Positions 1 through 6,246 of a DNA stretch of 6,322 nt are shown here, piece by piece. The DNA lies in assembly GCA_030042815.1 (NCBI GenBank), contig JASHYY010000227.1, positions 1 to 6,322 of the forward strand, given 5' to 3'. Below the pieces are notes generated by a model. It saw only the letters and a list, made by a program, of their open reading frames with translations. It searched no databases and had not been told where the DNA came from. The position numbers and the translations under genes are program-made. The DNA comes from Thermoplasmata archaeon (GTDB lineage Archaea; Thermoplasmatota; Thermoplasmata; Lutacidiplasmatales; UBA184). The stretch's first letter is position 1. Every line of letters begins with the position of its first letter.

Positions 1-345
1 GGCCGAGAACCGGACCGCGTGCTTGCGGGCGAACGACTCGTACGCGTCGGCGATCGTCTGGCGCAGGTTGCCGGGGAACGCGGTGGATTCGAACAGTCCG
101 CGGATCCGCTGGGCGGCCGCGTCCACGGTCTCGGGGCGGTTCGGGTCAATGGTCGCGAGCGCCGACGGGATCTCGTGCTTCAGCGGGGTCGCGTCCACGA
201 ACGCCTGGTAGGCGTCGGTCGTCAGAACGAACCCGGGCGGGATCGGCAGTCCCTGGCGGACGAGCTCTCCGAGCTTCGACGCTTTTCCCCCGACCTGCGC
301 GAGGTCGGAGTCGGAGACGTCGGCGAGGTCGACGACGAGTGCCAT
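1..345 (-). CDS. ppsA: Phosphoenolpyruvate synthase, N-terminal 115 residues (partial)
   Basis: This is the N-terminal part of a PEP synthase-type enzyme, which makes PEP from pyruvate and ATP for gluconeogenesis in the cytoplasm. What is visible is the start of the ATP/pyruvate-binding domain. The diagnostic stretch is VGGKASKLGEL at about residues 18-28, with the nucleotide-binding lysine at K21, followed by LPIPPGFVLTTDAYQAF at about 33-49. The ATG at 345 places the GGK motif at the usual distance from the N terminus. It follows the trm5 stop by 8 bases, so the gene is the third of a leftward operon; only a weak GGCGG precedes the ATG. The gene leaves the window before the phosphohistidine swivel and PEP-binding barrel. 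Pyruvate phosphate dikinase or a smaller relative with the same N domain therefore cannot be excluded, though PEP synthase is the likeliest and fits next to apgM. Confidence 0.85.
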   Translation of the reverse strand, partial: MALVVDLADVSDSDLAQVGGKASKLGELVRQGLPIPPGFVLTTDAYQAFVDATPLKHEIPSALATIDPNRPETVDAAAQRIRGLFESTAFPGNLRQTIADAYESFARKHAVRFSA

Positions 346-353
346 GGAGCCGC

Positions 354-1376
354 CTAGGTCCCCCCGCGCTCGACGACCCACGCGACGAGGTCGGAGGTCG
401 GCGAGTACGGATGCACGACGTGACGGTCGACCACGGCCCAGGATGCTCCGGGATCCAGCGCGCCCACCACGACCTCCAACCGACCCTCGAACTCGGCTCG
501 CGAGGCCACCTCGTAGTAGTACAGGCGACCGTGCGGCGCGACGGTGCGTGCCACCGAGGGTATGTACTTAATCCCTTCGTGGGGAAGATTCAGGATGACG
601 CGTTCGCGGGGCGCGGCGGTCGGCACGAACGACTCGATGCGTCCCTCGACGGGCGTGACGCGGTCCGCGAACGGGTACCGGGAGAGCGTCGCGCGCAGGA
701 GCGCGATCGCGTCGGAGTTCGCGTCGACCGCGGTCACCGCGCGGGCCCGTCCGTCCCGGGCGATGGCGATCGCGAACGGCCCGACTCCGCAGCAGAGGTC
801 GTACACTCGGTCGCCCGGACGCACGTCCGCGGCGACGCGCTCGTGCTCGCGGGCGAGACGCGGAGAGAAGTAGGCTCGCTCGAGGTCGACTTCCAGCTCG
901 AGCCCGTTCTCCCGGGCGCGGGTCCGGAACGAGCCCGTGCCGGCGATCCGTTCGACCGTCCGTCGGCGCTCGGGTCCGTGCACGCCCCGGTCGGCTCCCA
1001 CGACACGGGCGCCGGGAACAAACGCGAGCAGCGCCTCCCCGATCTCCGCTCGCCGGGGCTCCAGCAGGGGAGGCATCCGGACGAGCACGACGTCCCCCAC
1101 GACGTCGAACGAGCGGGGGAGCTCTCGCTTTTCCTCCGCCGGCCAGTCGAGGAGCTCTCGGTAGTCGCTCGGGCCGGAGCGCGGGACCGGCGGAAACGCC
1201 CGCTCGACCTCGACCCCCCAATCGTCGGGAACGGCGGCGTCGGCCGCCAGCGGTAGGACCAGGGAGTTCCCTTCGCGGAGGATCTCGAAGCGGGGGTCGA
1301 GCCATCCCCGTTCCACGAGACGTCGGCGAACCTCTTCGCCTCGGGCGCGGGGCACCTCGAGGCCGCGACCGGTCAT
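354..1376 (-). CDS. trm5: tRNA (guanine37-N1)-methyltransferase, Trm5 family
   Basis: A 340-aa protein that probably methylates N1 of G37 next to the tRNA anticodon using S-adenosylmethionine, which prevents +1 frameshifting. Residues about 6-43 resemble the small D1 domain (VPRARGEEVRRRL, GWLD). About 90-102 (FDVVGDVVLVRMP) starts the D2 domain. YFSPRL at 169-174, with ER at 179-180, is the Trm5 signature; wybutosine enzymes of the Taw2 type usually have FS-GN here. The Rossmann SAM-binding motif DLCCGVGPFAI is at 193-203, an acidic ribose-binding VDAN at 217-220, the catalytic-loop NLP at 263-265, and YYYE at 286-289. The length is normal for a D1-containing archaeal Trm5. The start codon overlaps the apgM stop (ATGA, 1373-1376) and no Shine-Dalgarno precedes it, so translation is probably coupled to apgM. 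The start also keeps the whole D1 domain. Confidence 0.9.
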   Translation of the reverse strand: MTGRGLEVPRARGEEVRRRLVERGWLDPRFEILREGNSLVLPLAADAAVPDDWGVEVERAFPPVPRSGPSDYRELLDWPAEEKRELPRSFDVVGDVVLVRMPPLLEPRRAEIGEALLAFVPGARVVGADRGVHGPERRRTVERIAGTGSFRTRARENGLELEVDLERAYFSPRLAREHERVAADVRPGDRVYDLCCGVGPFAIAIARDGRARAVTAVDANSDAIALLRATLSRYPFADRVTPVEGRIESFVPTAAPRERVILNLPHEGIKYIPSVARTVAPHGRLYYYEVASRAEFEGRLEVVVGALDPGASWAVVDRHVVHPYSPTSDLVAWVVERGGT

Positions 1377-2719
1377 GGTGTCGTGGCGCCGGGGCTCGCC
1401 GGGGGGAGGAGGAGCGAGAGCACCTCCTTGCCGCGCCGGTGGCCGAGCGCACCGCCGGCGGCGGCTGACTCCCCGAACTTCACTGACGCGCTTCCTGGCT
1501 GGGGCATCACTCCCGCTCCGGCGAGGAGGAGCGGCACCGGGTCGTCCGAGTGGCCCTTGAGCACGCAGGGGGTCGCGTGGTCGGCGGTGACCGCGACCCG
1601 CACCCGGGAGAGGTCGAGGCCTTCGAGGAACGGGCCGAAGTACGACCGGTCGATCGCCTCGACGGCCTCTTGCTTCCGGACGGCGTCTCCGTCGTGGCCG
1701 GGCTCGTCCGGGCCCTTCAGATGGACGTAGACGAAGGCATGCTTCTCCGCGAGCTCCCGGGTCCGACGCGCCCGGTCGCGGTAGCCCGCGTCGCGGTCCG
1801 CGCCCATCGGGCCGACGTACTCGTCCGCGAGGCCCAGGACGCGCGCGATCCCCCGTTCGACCGGCATCTCGGTCAGGGCCGCCCCGGCCACTCCGTACTT
1901 CTCCCGGAACGTGCGGACGGGAGTTTCGGGGAGAGAGCCCGCGTTGCGCACCAGGAGGGCATTGCCGATTCGCTTTCCGGCCATCGCACGGCGCGCGTTC
2001 ACGCGATGCCCCGCGAGGACCGGCCCGGCCCGTGCGAGGAACACGTTGACCGCCTCCGCGGTGCGTCGGGCCTCGGGCGTTGCGTCGAGCGGCTCGACGG
2101 GCAGCACCGTCGGGCGTTCGGGTCGACGGGCCTGTCCCATCCCTCCCACCTTCTCGTAGAACGGGTCGGCGTTGGAGACGTTCGGGGAGAGCGGCCCCCC
2201 GGTCAGCGGGTGCAGCCAGAGTACCCCTCGATGTCCCACGGTCGCCCGGACCTCGGCACGGATTCCGAGGTCGGCGAGGAGGTCGGCCGCCGTGACTCCC
2301 CGGGCGAGGTCCTGGGCCTCGCTCGTGCCGAGCGAACGGCCCACCCGTGAGTCGAGGATCGTACCGTCGCCGTCGACCGTGGCGAAATTGAGGCGAAACG
2401 CCACGTCTCCCCGAGCGAGGGGGATCTCGACCCCGAGCGCTTCGAGGACCCCTCGTCCCGGAGAGTCCTTCACCGGGTCGTACCCGAGCAACGCGAACAC
2501 GCCGGCGTCCGATTCCGGGGCGACGCCCGGAGCGACCACGACCACGTCGCCGAGCGCCCCGCGGGCTGCGAGCGCGTCGAGGTGGGGGGTCGCGGCCGCT
2601 TCCACCGGACTCCGGCCCCCGGTCGCCGGATTGGGGCGGTCGCCGAGGCCGTCGAGGACCACGAGGATCGCGGCGGTCGCGGCCGCCGAGGAAGCGGGGA
2701 GTCCGTTGTTCGTTGCCAT
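1373..2719 (-). CDS. apgM: 2,3-bisphosphoglycerate-independent phosphoglycerate mutase, archaeal type
   Basis: This is a 448-aa member of the alkaline-phosphatase superfamily that interconverts 3- and 2-phosphoglycerate in glycolysis/gluconeogenesis. The core opens with LVVLDGLGDRP (metal ligand D23). It continues with PESDAG (probable nucleophile S70), LLGYDP at 77-82 and GRGVLEALG at 88-96. Toward the C terminus are HLKGPDEPGHDG (D338, H342) and ADHATPCVLKGHSDDP (D380, H381, H390), which supply the two-metal site. All expected ligands are present, so it should be active. It is somewhat longer than the usual roughly 400-420 residues, partly because of an Ala/Ser-rich N-terminal extension of about 15 residues. 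The ATG at 2719 has no Shine-Dalgarno. The only internal start before the core is the GTG of V20, which would cut into the first beta strand, so the ATG is preferred. It heads the operon with trm5 and ppsA. Confidence 0.94.
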   Translation of the reverse strand: MATNNGLPASSAAATAAILVVLDGLGDRPNPATGGRSPVEAAATPHLDALAARGALGDVVVVAPGVAPESDAGVFALLGYDPVKDSPGRGVLEALGVEIPLARGDVAFRLNFATVDGDGTILDSRVGRSLGTSEAQDLARGVTAADLLADLGIRAEVRATVGHRGVLWLHPLTGGPLSPNVSNADPFYEKVGGMGQARRPERPTVLPVEPLDATPEARRTAEAVNVFLARAGPVLAGHRVNARRAMAGKRIGNALLVRNAGSLPETPVRTFREKYGVAGAALTEMPVERGIARVLGLADEYVGPMGADRDAGYRDRARRTRELAEKHAFVYVHLKGPDEPGHDGDAVRKQEAVEAIDRSYFGPFLEGLDLSRVRVAVTADHATPCVLKGHSDDPVPLLLAGAGVMPQPGSASVKFGESAAAGGALGHRRGKEVLSLLLPPASPGATTP

Positions 2720-2723
2720 TCAG

Positions 2724-2730
2724 TTATAAA
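2724..2730 (+). promoter_or_regulatory. TATA-like box, probable promoter of the rightward membrane-protein gene
   Basis: The heptamer TTATAAA lies in an otherwise GC-rich 37-base divergent gap. Its centre is about 30 bases before the GTG at 2757, which is the archaeal TATA-to-start distance and implies a transcript with little or no leader. A GGGAGG at 2731-2736 is about 20 bases from that GTG, too far to act as a Shine-Dalgarno. Read leftward, the same AT core (TTTATAA) is only 5 bases before the apgM ATG and would start RNA inside apgM, so it is unlikely to serve that gene. Confidence 0.6.
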
Positions 2731-2756
2731 GGGAGGCCGGTCTTCCCCCCCGTTCC

Positions 2757-3836
2757 GTGGCGCAGCAGAAGCTCGGCGGGTTTAGGCGTTTCGTCCAGAC
2801 GTTCTTCGGGAAGGCGTTCCTGATCGTCCTCGCGGTCGTCGTCGTCTTCGCGACCTACGTCTACGTCGACACCCTGCTCGCGATCCCCGCGATGCTCCTC
2901 TTCGGCCTCGCGATCCCGATCTGGCTCGGACTCAAGCGCCCGCGGTACCTCGGGATCATGGGGCTCGTCGTGGTCCTGGCGGTCGCTCCCCTCTCGACGA
3001 TCGTCATCACGCAGGACATCCGCGCCCCCCTCTCCCCGGCCTCCTCGCTGACCGACATTCCGGGGACGACCGCCGCGCTGATGCAGAACGCTTCGGTGAC
3101 GCCCTACACCGGCACCGCCTCGACCAACTTCACCTGGACCGTGACGATCGTGCCGATCGGCGGGATCCCCACGGGGAATTCGAGTCCGCTGTGGATCAAT
3201 CTCTACATCAGCACCTGTCCCGGGGCGACCAGCACCGCCGCCCCGTCCTGGTGTTCGGCCGGCTACCCGTTCACCCTGCTGAACGAGACGTTCTCGGGGA
3301 ACCTCACGAAGAACACGACCGTCCAGTTCCACTACCAGATCGGAACGGACGGGATCTGGGACTGGCAGATGGGGATCTACACGAAGAACCTCACCACCGG
3401 CGCGCTGTTCTTCCAGACCCTGGTCGGCGACCCGACGTACAACGGCATCGAGGGGCCGGTGGTCGGCGACTTCCTCTCCACCTACGGAGCCGTGCTCCCG
3501 ACGATCTACTTCGACGACGCGCTGTTCCTCGGCGGCCCCTTCTTCGTGATCCTCCTGATCTACCTCCTGTTCAAGAACCGCGAGCGGAAGCGCAAGGAGG
3601 CGGCGCAACGCGCCGCCGGGCCGGTGCCCGCCGGCGGGGGCCCGCCGGCGCCCCCGGGAGTCCCCCCGGCGCTTTCGAAGGGCCCTCCGCCCGGGAGTTC
3701 CGCTGCCCCGGCCGTGGCGGAGCGGACCTGTCCGAACTGCAACGCGGTGGTCTACGAGAACGAGACGACTTGCTGGAAGTGCGGGGCTTCGCTCACGGCG
3801 CCGCCGGCCAGCCAGCCGCTTCCGTCGGGACGTTAA
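2757..3836 (+). CDS. Four-helix membrane protein with glycosylation-prone ectodomain and C-terminal cytoplasmic zinc ribbon
   Basis: I do not recognise a named family for this 359-aa protein. Predicted helices are at about 20-37, 40-59, 64-84 and 255-273. The charges (K5/R10/R11/K19, KRPR at 60-63, RERKRK just after helix 4) give one consistent topology: both ends inside, with residues about 85-254 outside. That exterior domain is rich in Thr/Ser/aromatics. It carries seven N-x-S/T sequons and two cysteines in a TCPG...WCSAG stretch that could form a disulfide. A Pro/Gly-rich linker (about 288-319) leads to a zinc ribbon with C325, C328, C339 and C342 (CPNC and CWKC). The GTG start is chosen because it lies about 30 bases from a TATA-like box and leaves a basic N terminus before helix 1; no closer ATG fits. 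The gene is divergent from apgM and convergent with the pilin-like gene. A sensory, scaffolding or envelope-assembly role is possible but unproven. Confidence 0.88.
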   Translation: MAQQKLGGFRRFVQTFFGKAFLIVLAVVVVFATYVYVDTLLAIPAMLLFGLAIPIWLGLKRPRYLGIMGLVVVLAVAPLSTIVITQDIRAPLSPASSLTDIPGTTAALMQNASVTPYTGTASTNFTWTVTIVPIGGIPTGNSSPLWINLYISTCPGATSTAAPSWCSAGYPFTLLNETFSGNLTKNTTVQFHYQIGTDGIWDWQMGIYTKNLTTGALFFQTLVGDPTYNGIEGPVVGDFLSTYGAVLPTIYFDDALFLGGPFFVILLIYLLFKNRERKRKEAAQRAAGPVPAGGGPPAPPGVPPALSKGPPPGSSAAPAVAERTCPNCNAVVYENETTCWKCGASLTAPPASQPLPSGR

Positions 3837-3891
3837 CTAGTTCCGAGTCCGCCCAGGACCGTACGGGCGAACGTCCGGGGCGCGTTGGCGC
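3837..3891. other. Convergent intergenic gap between membrane-protein and pilin-like genes
   Basis: This 55-base gap must hold the 3' ends of two opposing transcripts. An 8-base palindrome AACTAGTT spans the first stop codon (3835-3842), and another, CCGTACGG, lies at 3859-3866. A weak imperfect hairpin can be drawn at about 3864-3877. No T-run longer than two occurs on either strand, so no standard archaeal oligo-T terminator is visible and the two transcripts may overlap. Confidence 0.4.
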
Positions 3892-5928
3892 TTACGCGAC
3901 GGTGATCGACTTGGTCACCCACGTGGCGCTCGAGACGTCCTCGACGGAGAGCGTAGCGGTCCCTGCCCCATCGCCGCTCGGCACCGTGAAGACGCAGGAG
4001 ACCGTACCGGTCGCAGACGCCGTAAGGCTACCGGTCGTGCACGTCGTGACCGAGGTGTTCGTGGCTCCGTCCTTGAAGTAGATCTTGACCGTGCCGCCGG
4101 CCGTGAAACCGGTACCGGTGACCGTCACGGTCGAGGAGCCCGGAGTGCACGACCCCGAACAGGCCGAGGTGCTGATGGACATCGTCGTCACGGAGAACGT
4201 CGTGGTGGCGGTCTGACCTCCCGGGTCGGTCGCGGTGATCGTCTGGCTGGTCCCCCAGTTCTTCGAGGGGACCGCGAACGCGCAGGAGAACGTCCCTGTC
4301 GCCGAGGTCGTCAGCGAGCCGGTCGTGCACGTCGCCTCCGCGGTGGTCCCGAACTTGAGCGTCACCGCGCTGCTCACGCTGAATCCGGTCCCCGAGACGG
4401 TCACGGAGATGCCCATGGCACCGCTGGTGGGGGACACCGTGATGCCCGGGGTCGTCACCGTGAACGACGTCGTCGCCGTGAGTCCGCTCGAGACGTCCGT
4501 GGCGGTGATCGTCGGGCTCGTGCTCGCGTAGCCGGTCGGCACCGCGAACGTGCAGCCGAACGTCCCGGTCGCGGACGTCGTGAGCGAACCCGACGTACAG
4601 GTCGTGATCGAGCTGGTCCCGAAGACGAGCGTGGCCGTGCTGCTGAGAGTGAACCCGGTCCCCGAGACCTGGATGGACGCCCCCGTCGGGCCCTGCGTCG
4701 GGGAGACCGTGATCGCGGGGCTGACGGTCGTGAAGGAGAGCGACCCGGCCGCGGAGCCGAAGCCCGCCACCGTCGCGGACGCCCGGAGGACGTACGACTG
4801 GGGCCCACTCGGCACGACCCAGGTCGTCTGACTGTAGACGCTCTCGCTCGTGGGCCCGCTGATCTTGAGTCCCGACGGACCGGTACCCGACCAGAGGTTC
4901 GTGCCGGTCGACGTGTTCGCCCAGAACCCGACCGTCAAACCCGCGCTCTGGAGTCCGCCGTTGTACGTGACGAGCGCCTGCAAGGTCTCCGTCGCGCTGG
5001 CCGCCGGCGGGGAGCTCAGGAACAGGCCCACCGTCAGCGCCTGGCCCGAAGAGCCCGCGACGATGGAGACGGTCACGGCCGCCGTGGCCGTGGTGCCGTA
5101 CGCCCCGGTCACGTTCACGAAACCGGTGTACGTGCCCGTGGTGACCGCGGAGGTGTTGCCCGCGAGGATAGAGTACTGCCAGTAGCCGGTCGTGGAGTTG
5201 TAGAACATCGGGAGGACGCCGGACGCCTCCCCCGGGACGCCGGTGAGGTAGGCCTTGTTGCCCACCAGGGCTCCCGAGATCGAAGCGTACACAGTGTACG
5301 CCTGGCCGGACGTCGGGGAACCCGGGCTCGTCCAGGTCGACGTGATCGTCGGCGGTACGGTGAATCCCTGACCGGGGAGGATGACGCTGTAGATCAGGTT
5401 CCCGTTCTGCACGATGTCGACCGTGATGTTGTCCGGCACCGGGTCGCCGACGTAGGTAGACCCGCACCAAGAGGCCGAGGAGAAAGTACGGCTCCACGTC
5501 TGACCGAGATTCCAGACGGTCGCCCCGGTCGGCAGGCCCGAACCCGCCGTCACAAAACCGGTGAAGGGACACGCGCTGGGCGTCTCGGCCGACTTGAGGT
5601 AGACCTGGGCGCCGAGCGAAACCTGGGGTCCCGCCAGGTGGGTGATGTTCAGCCCGAGGATGTAGTTCTTCCCGCTGACCGAGCCGGAGATCAGGCTGGC
5701 CGAGAACTGGTTCGAGTTCTGCGCGGGCGGTCCCGGGAACGTCGTGACGAAGGCGAAGATCGCCGCGAACAGGGTGACGGTAAGGGCGAGCAACAGGATC
5801 GTCGCGATGACGTCCGAGACCCCGCGCCGGCCCCCGGCGCGCCAGCGCCGGCGAGGCCCGGGGTGGCTCCCGGCATCGTTCCGACGGGACCGGAAACTCG
5901 AGCCGGAACGGACGGTTCCCGACGTCAT
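3892..5928 (-). CDS. Large pilin-like surface protein with class III signal peptide and tandem IPT/TIG-like repeats
   Basis: A 678-aa protein, several times longer than typical archaeal pilins. Residues 1-36 are an Arg-rich cytoplasmic leader ending in RRG; the predicted prepilin peptidase cut is G36|V37, followed by VSDVIATILLLALTV and a hydrophobic helix to about 64. The head that follows has LNITHLAGPQV (93-103), like the conserved His-Gly segment of archaeal type IV pilin N-terminal domain proteins (PF07790/DUF1628-like). Residues about 190-297 and 298-405 look like two beta-sandwich domains. Residues 406-678 form three IPT/TIG-like repeats, each with a GTGF turn and a C-x14-C pair (444/459, 534/549, 630/645). 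Seven N-x-S/T sequons (N94, 167, 244, 258, 272, 338, 624) and high Thr/Ser/Gly suit an exported glycoprotein. The ATG at 5928 is the only start codon ahead of the signal. An adhesive role, either in a pilus or membrane-anchored, is inferred. Confidence 0.9.
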   Translation of the reverse strand: MTSGTVRSGSSFRSRRNDAGSHPGPRRRWRAGGRRGVSDVIATILLLALTVTLFAAIFAFVTTFPGPPAQNSNQFSASLISGSVSGKNYILGLNITHLAGPQVSLGAQVYLKSAETPSACPFTGFVTAGSGLPTGATVWNLGQTWSRTFSSASWCGSTYVGDPVPDNITVDIVQNGNLIYSVILPGQGFTVPPTITSTWTSPGSPTSGQAYTVYASISGALVGNKAYLTGVPGEASGVLPMFYNSTTGYWQYSILAGNTSAVTTGTYTGFVNVTGAYGTTATAAVTVSIVAGSSGQALTVGLFLSSPPAASATETLQALVTYNGGLQSAGLTVGFWANTSTGTNLWSGTGPSGLKISGPTSESVYSQTTWVVPSGPQSYVLRASATVAGFGSAAGSLSFTTVSPAITVSPTQGPTGASIQVSGTGFTLSSTATLVFGTSSITTCTSGSLTTSATGTFGCTFAVPTGYASTSPTITATDVSSGLTATTSFTVTTPGITVSPTSGAMGISVTVSGTGFSVSSAVTLKFGTTAEATCTTGSLTTSATGTFSCAFAVPSKNWGTSQTITATDPGGQTATTTFSVTTMSISTSACSGSCTPGSSTVTVTGTGFTAGGTVKIYFKDGATNTSVTTCTTGSLTASATGTVSCVFTVPSGDGAGTATLSVEDVSSATWVTKSITVA
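3895..4182 (-). repeat. IPT/TIG-like repeat 3 of the pilin-like protein (residues 583-678)
   Basis: This is the most divergent copy and the C terminus of the protein. It keeps VTGTGF, GSLTASATGTVS, FTVPSG and the C-x14-C pair (C630, C645). It adds a second close pair, C590 and C594, in SACSGSC near its start, plus a short KDGATNTS insertion with a sequon at N624. Confidence 0.75.
4183..4443 (-). repeat. IPT/TIG-like repeat 2 of the pilin-like protein (residues 496-582)
   Basis: The unit begins ITVSPTSGAMG, has VSGTGF and carries C534 and C549 around GSLTTSATGTFS, followed by AFAVPS, TITATD and TTTFSVTT. It is the closest copy of repeat 1, and the shared segments suggest a fairly recent duplication. 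Confidence 0.8.
4444..4713 (-). repeat. IPT/TIG-like repeat 1 of the pilin-like protein (residues 406-495)
   Basis: The unit begins ITVSPTQGPTG, has VSGTGF in the first turn and contains C444 and C459 around GSLTTSATGTFG. It ends in TTSFTVTTPG. It aligns closely with the next unit, sharing ITVSPT, VSGTGF, GSLTTSATGTF, AVP and TITATD. Confidence 0.8.
5821..5928 (-). other. Class III (prepilin) signal peptide, residues 1-36
   Basis: The leader has ten arginines in 36 residues and ends RRG, with V-S-D-V-I directly after it and then a long hydrophobic helix. This is the layout recognised by archaeal prepilin peptidases (PibD/FlaK), which cut before the helix so that the helix stays on the mature protein. 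At 36 residues the leader is longer than in many archaeal pilins, and no internal ATG, GTG or TTG offers a shorter version. Confidence 0.8.
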
Positions 5929-5961
5929 TCCCCCTACCGGTGGTTTACAGGCGGGACCCGG

Positions 5962-5970
5962 TTATTTAGA
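5962..5970 (-). promoter_or_regulatory. TATA-like box, probable promoter of the pilin-like gene
   Basis: Read leftward the sequence is TCTAAATAA, an AT-rich island in GC-rich surroundings. Its centre is about 37 bases before the ATG at 5928. Transcription starting about 25-27 bases downstream would leave a leader of only about 10-12 bases, CCGGTAGGGGGA. The G-run in that leader sits directly against the ATG, too close for an ordinary Shine-Dalgarno. Confidence 0.55.
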
Positions 5971-6200
5971 GGTTACCTTCCCCGGGCCTCGGAGCGTGCC
6001 CTCGAGAGGGCTCGTGCCGTTCGATACAACGCCGTTCCTGATCGACGTTGCCGGCGAGCGGCCGTCAGTCCGCCGCGGGCACCGAACCCGTCCGGCTCTC
6101 CCGGCTCTCCCCTACCGGCCCGAGCCGTCGAACGGAAACTCGCTCGGTATCGCACCGATTTCGATACTCGGCCCGGGGAACGCCGTCCCCGACCGGAGCA

Positions 6201-6238
6201 ACTGAGAAAGAACGAGAGAAAAAGGAAGAAGGAAAGGG
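6201..6238 (-). terminator. Pyrimidine-rich tract on the minus strand, possible terminator (or rightward leader)
   Basis: The plus strand is almost entirely A and G here, so the minus strand is a C/T tract with one T5 run and several T3 runs. Archaeal transcription often ends at T-rich tracts, so this could end a leftward gene arriving from beyond the right edge. Equally, on the plus strand it could be the A/G-rich leader of a rightward gene; GGAAAGGG at 6231-6238 is Shine-Dalgarno-like. The sequence does not decide between the two. Confidence 0.25.
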
Positions 6239-6246
6239 TTGGTCCC

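Noticed and set aside
339..1256. 305-codon plus-strand open frame opposite trm5
   Set aside because: It is antisense to a clear Trm5 with all motifs in order; its own translation shows no family features.
354..1376. Reading the methyltransferase as Taw2/TYW2 (wybutosine synthesis) instead of Trm5
   Set aside because: The YFSPRL motif, the NLP catalytic loop and the D1-like N terminus fit Trm5; the FS-GN motif usual for Taw2 is absent.
1550..2350. 266-codon plus-strand open frame opposite apgM
   Set aside because: It is antisense to an intact aPGM with its metal ligands present; the translation is Arg/Gly-rich and featureless.
2660..2662. Alternative apgM start at the GTG of codon 20
   Set aside because: It would remove the first residues of the beta strand before the metal-binding LDG motif, and it has no better ribosome-binding signal than the ATG.
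2724..3608. 294-codon minus-strand open frame opposite the membrane-protein gene
   Set aside because: The product is a charged Glu/Arg/Asp-rich string with no domain, whereas the plus-strand frame gives coherent helices, sequons and a zinc ribbon.
3859..3877. Hairpin terminator in the convergent gap
   Set aside because: The best stem is short, contains a G-T pair and a tiny loop, and has no following T-run; it is not adequate support for a terminator call.
4028..5572. 514-codon minus-strand open frame inside the pilin-like gene
   Set aside because: Its translation is Arg/His/Gly/Asp-rich low complexity with no recognisable domain. It is an out-of-frame shadow of the pilin-like gene in GC-rich DNA.
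6147..6170. tRNA T-arm-like sequence around TTCGATAC
   Set aside because: The closing stem pair would be T-C instead of the near-invariant G-C, and no matching anticodon or acceptor stem could be placed nearby on either strand.
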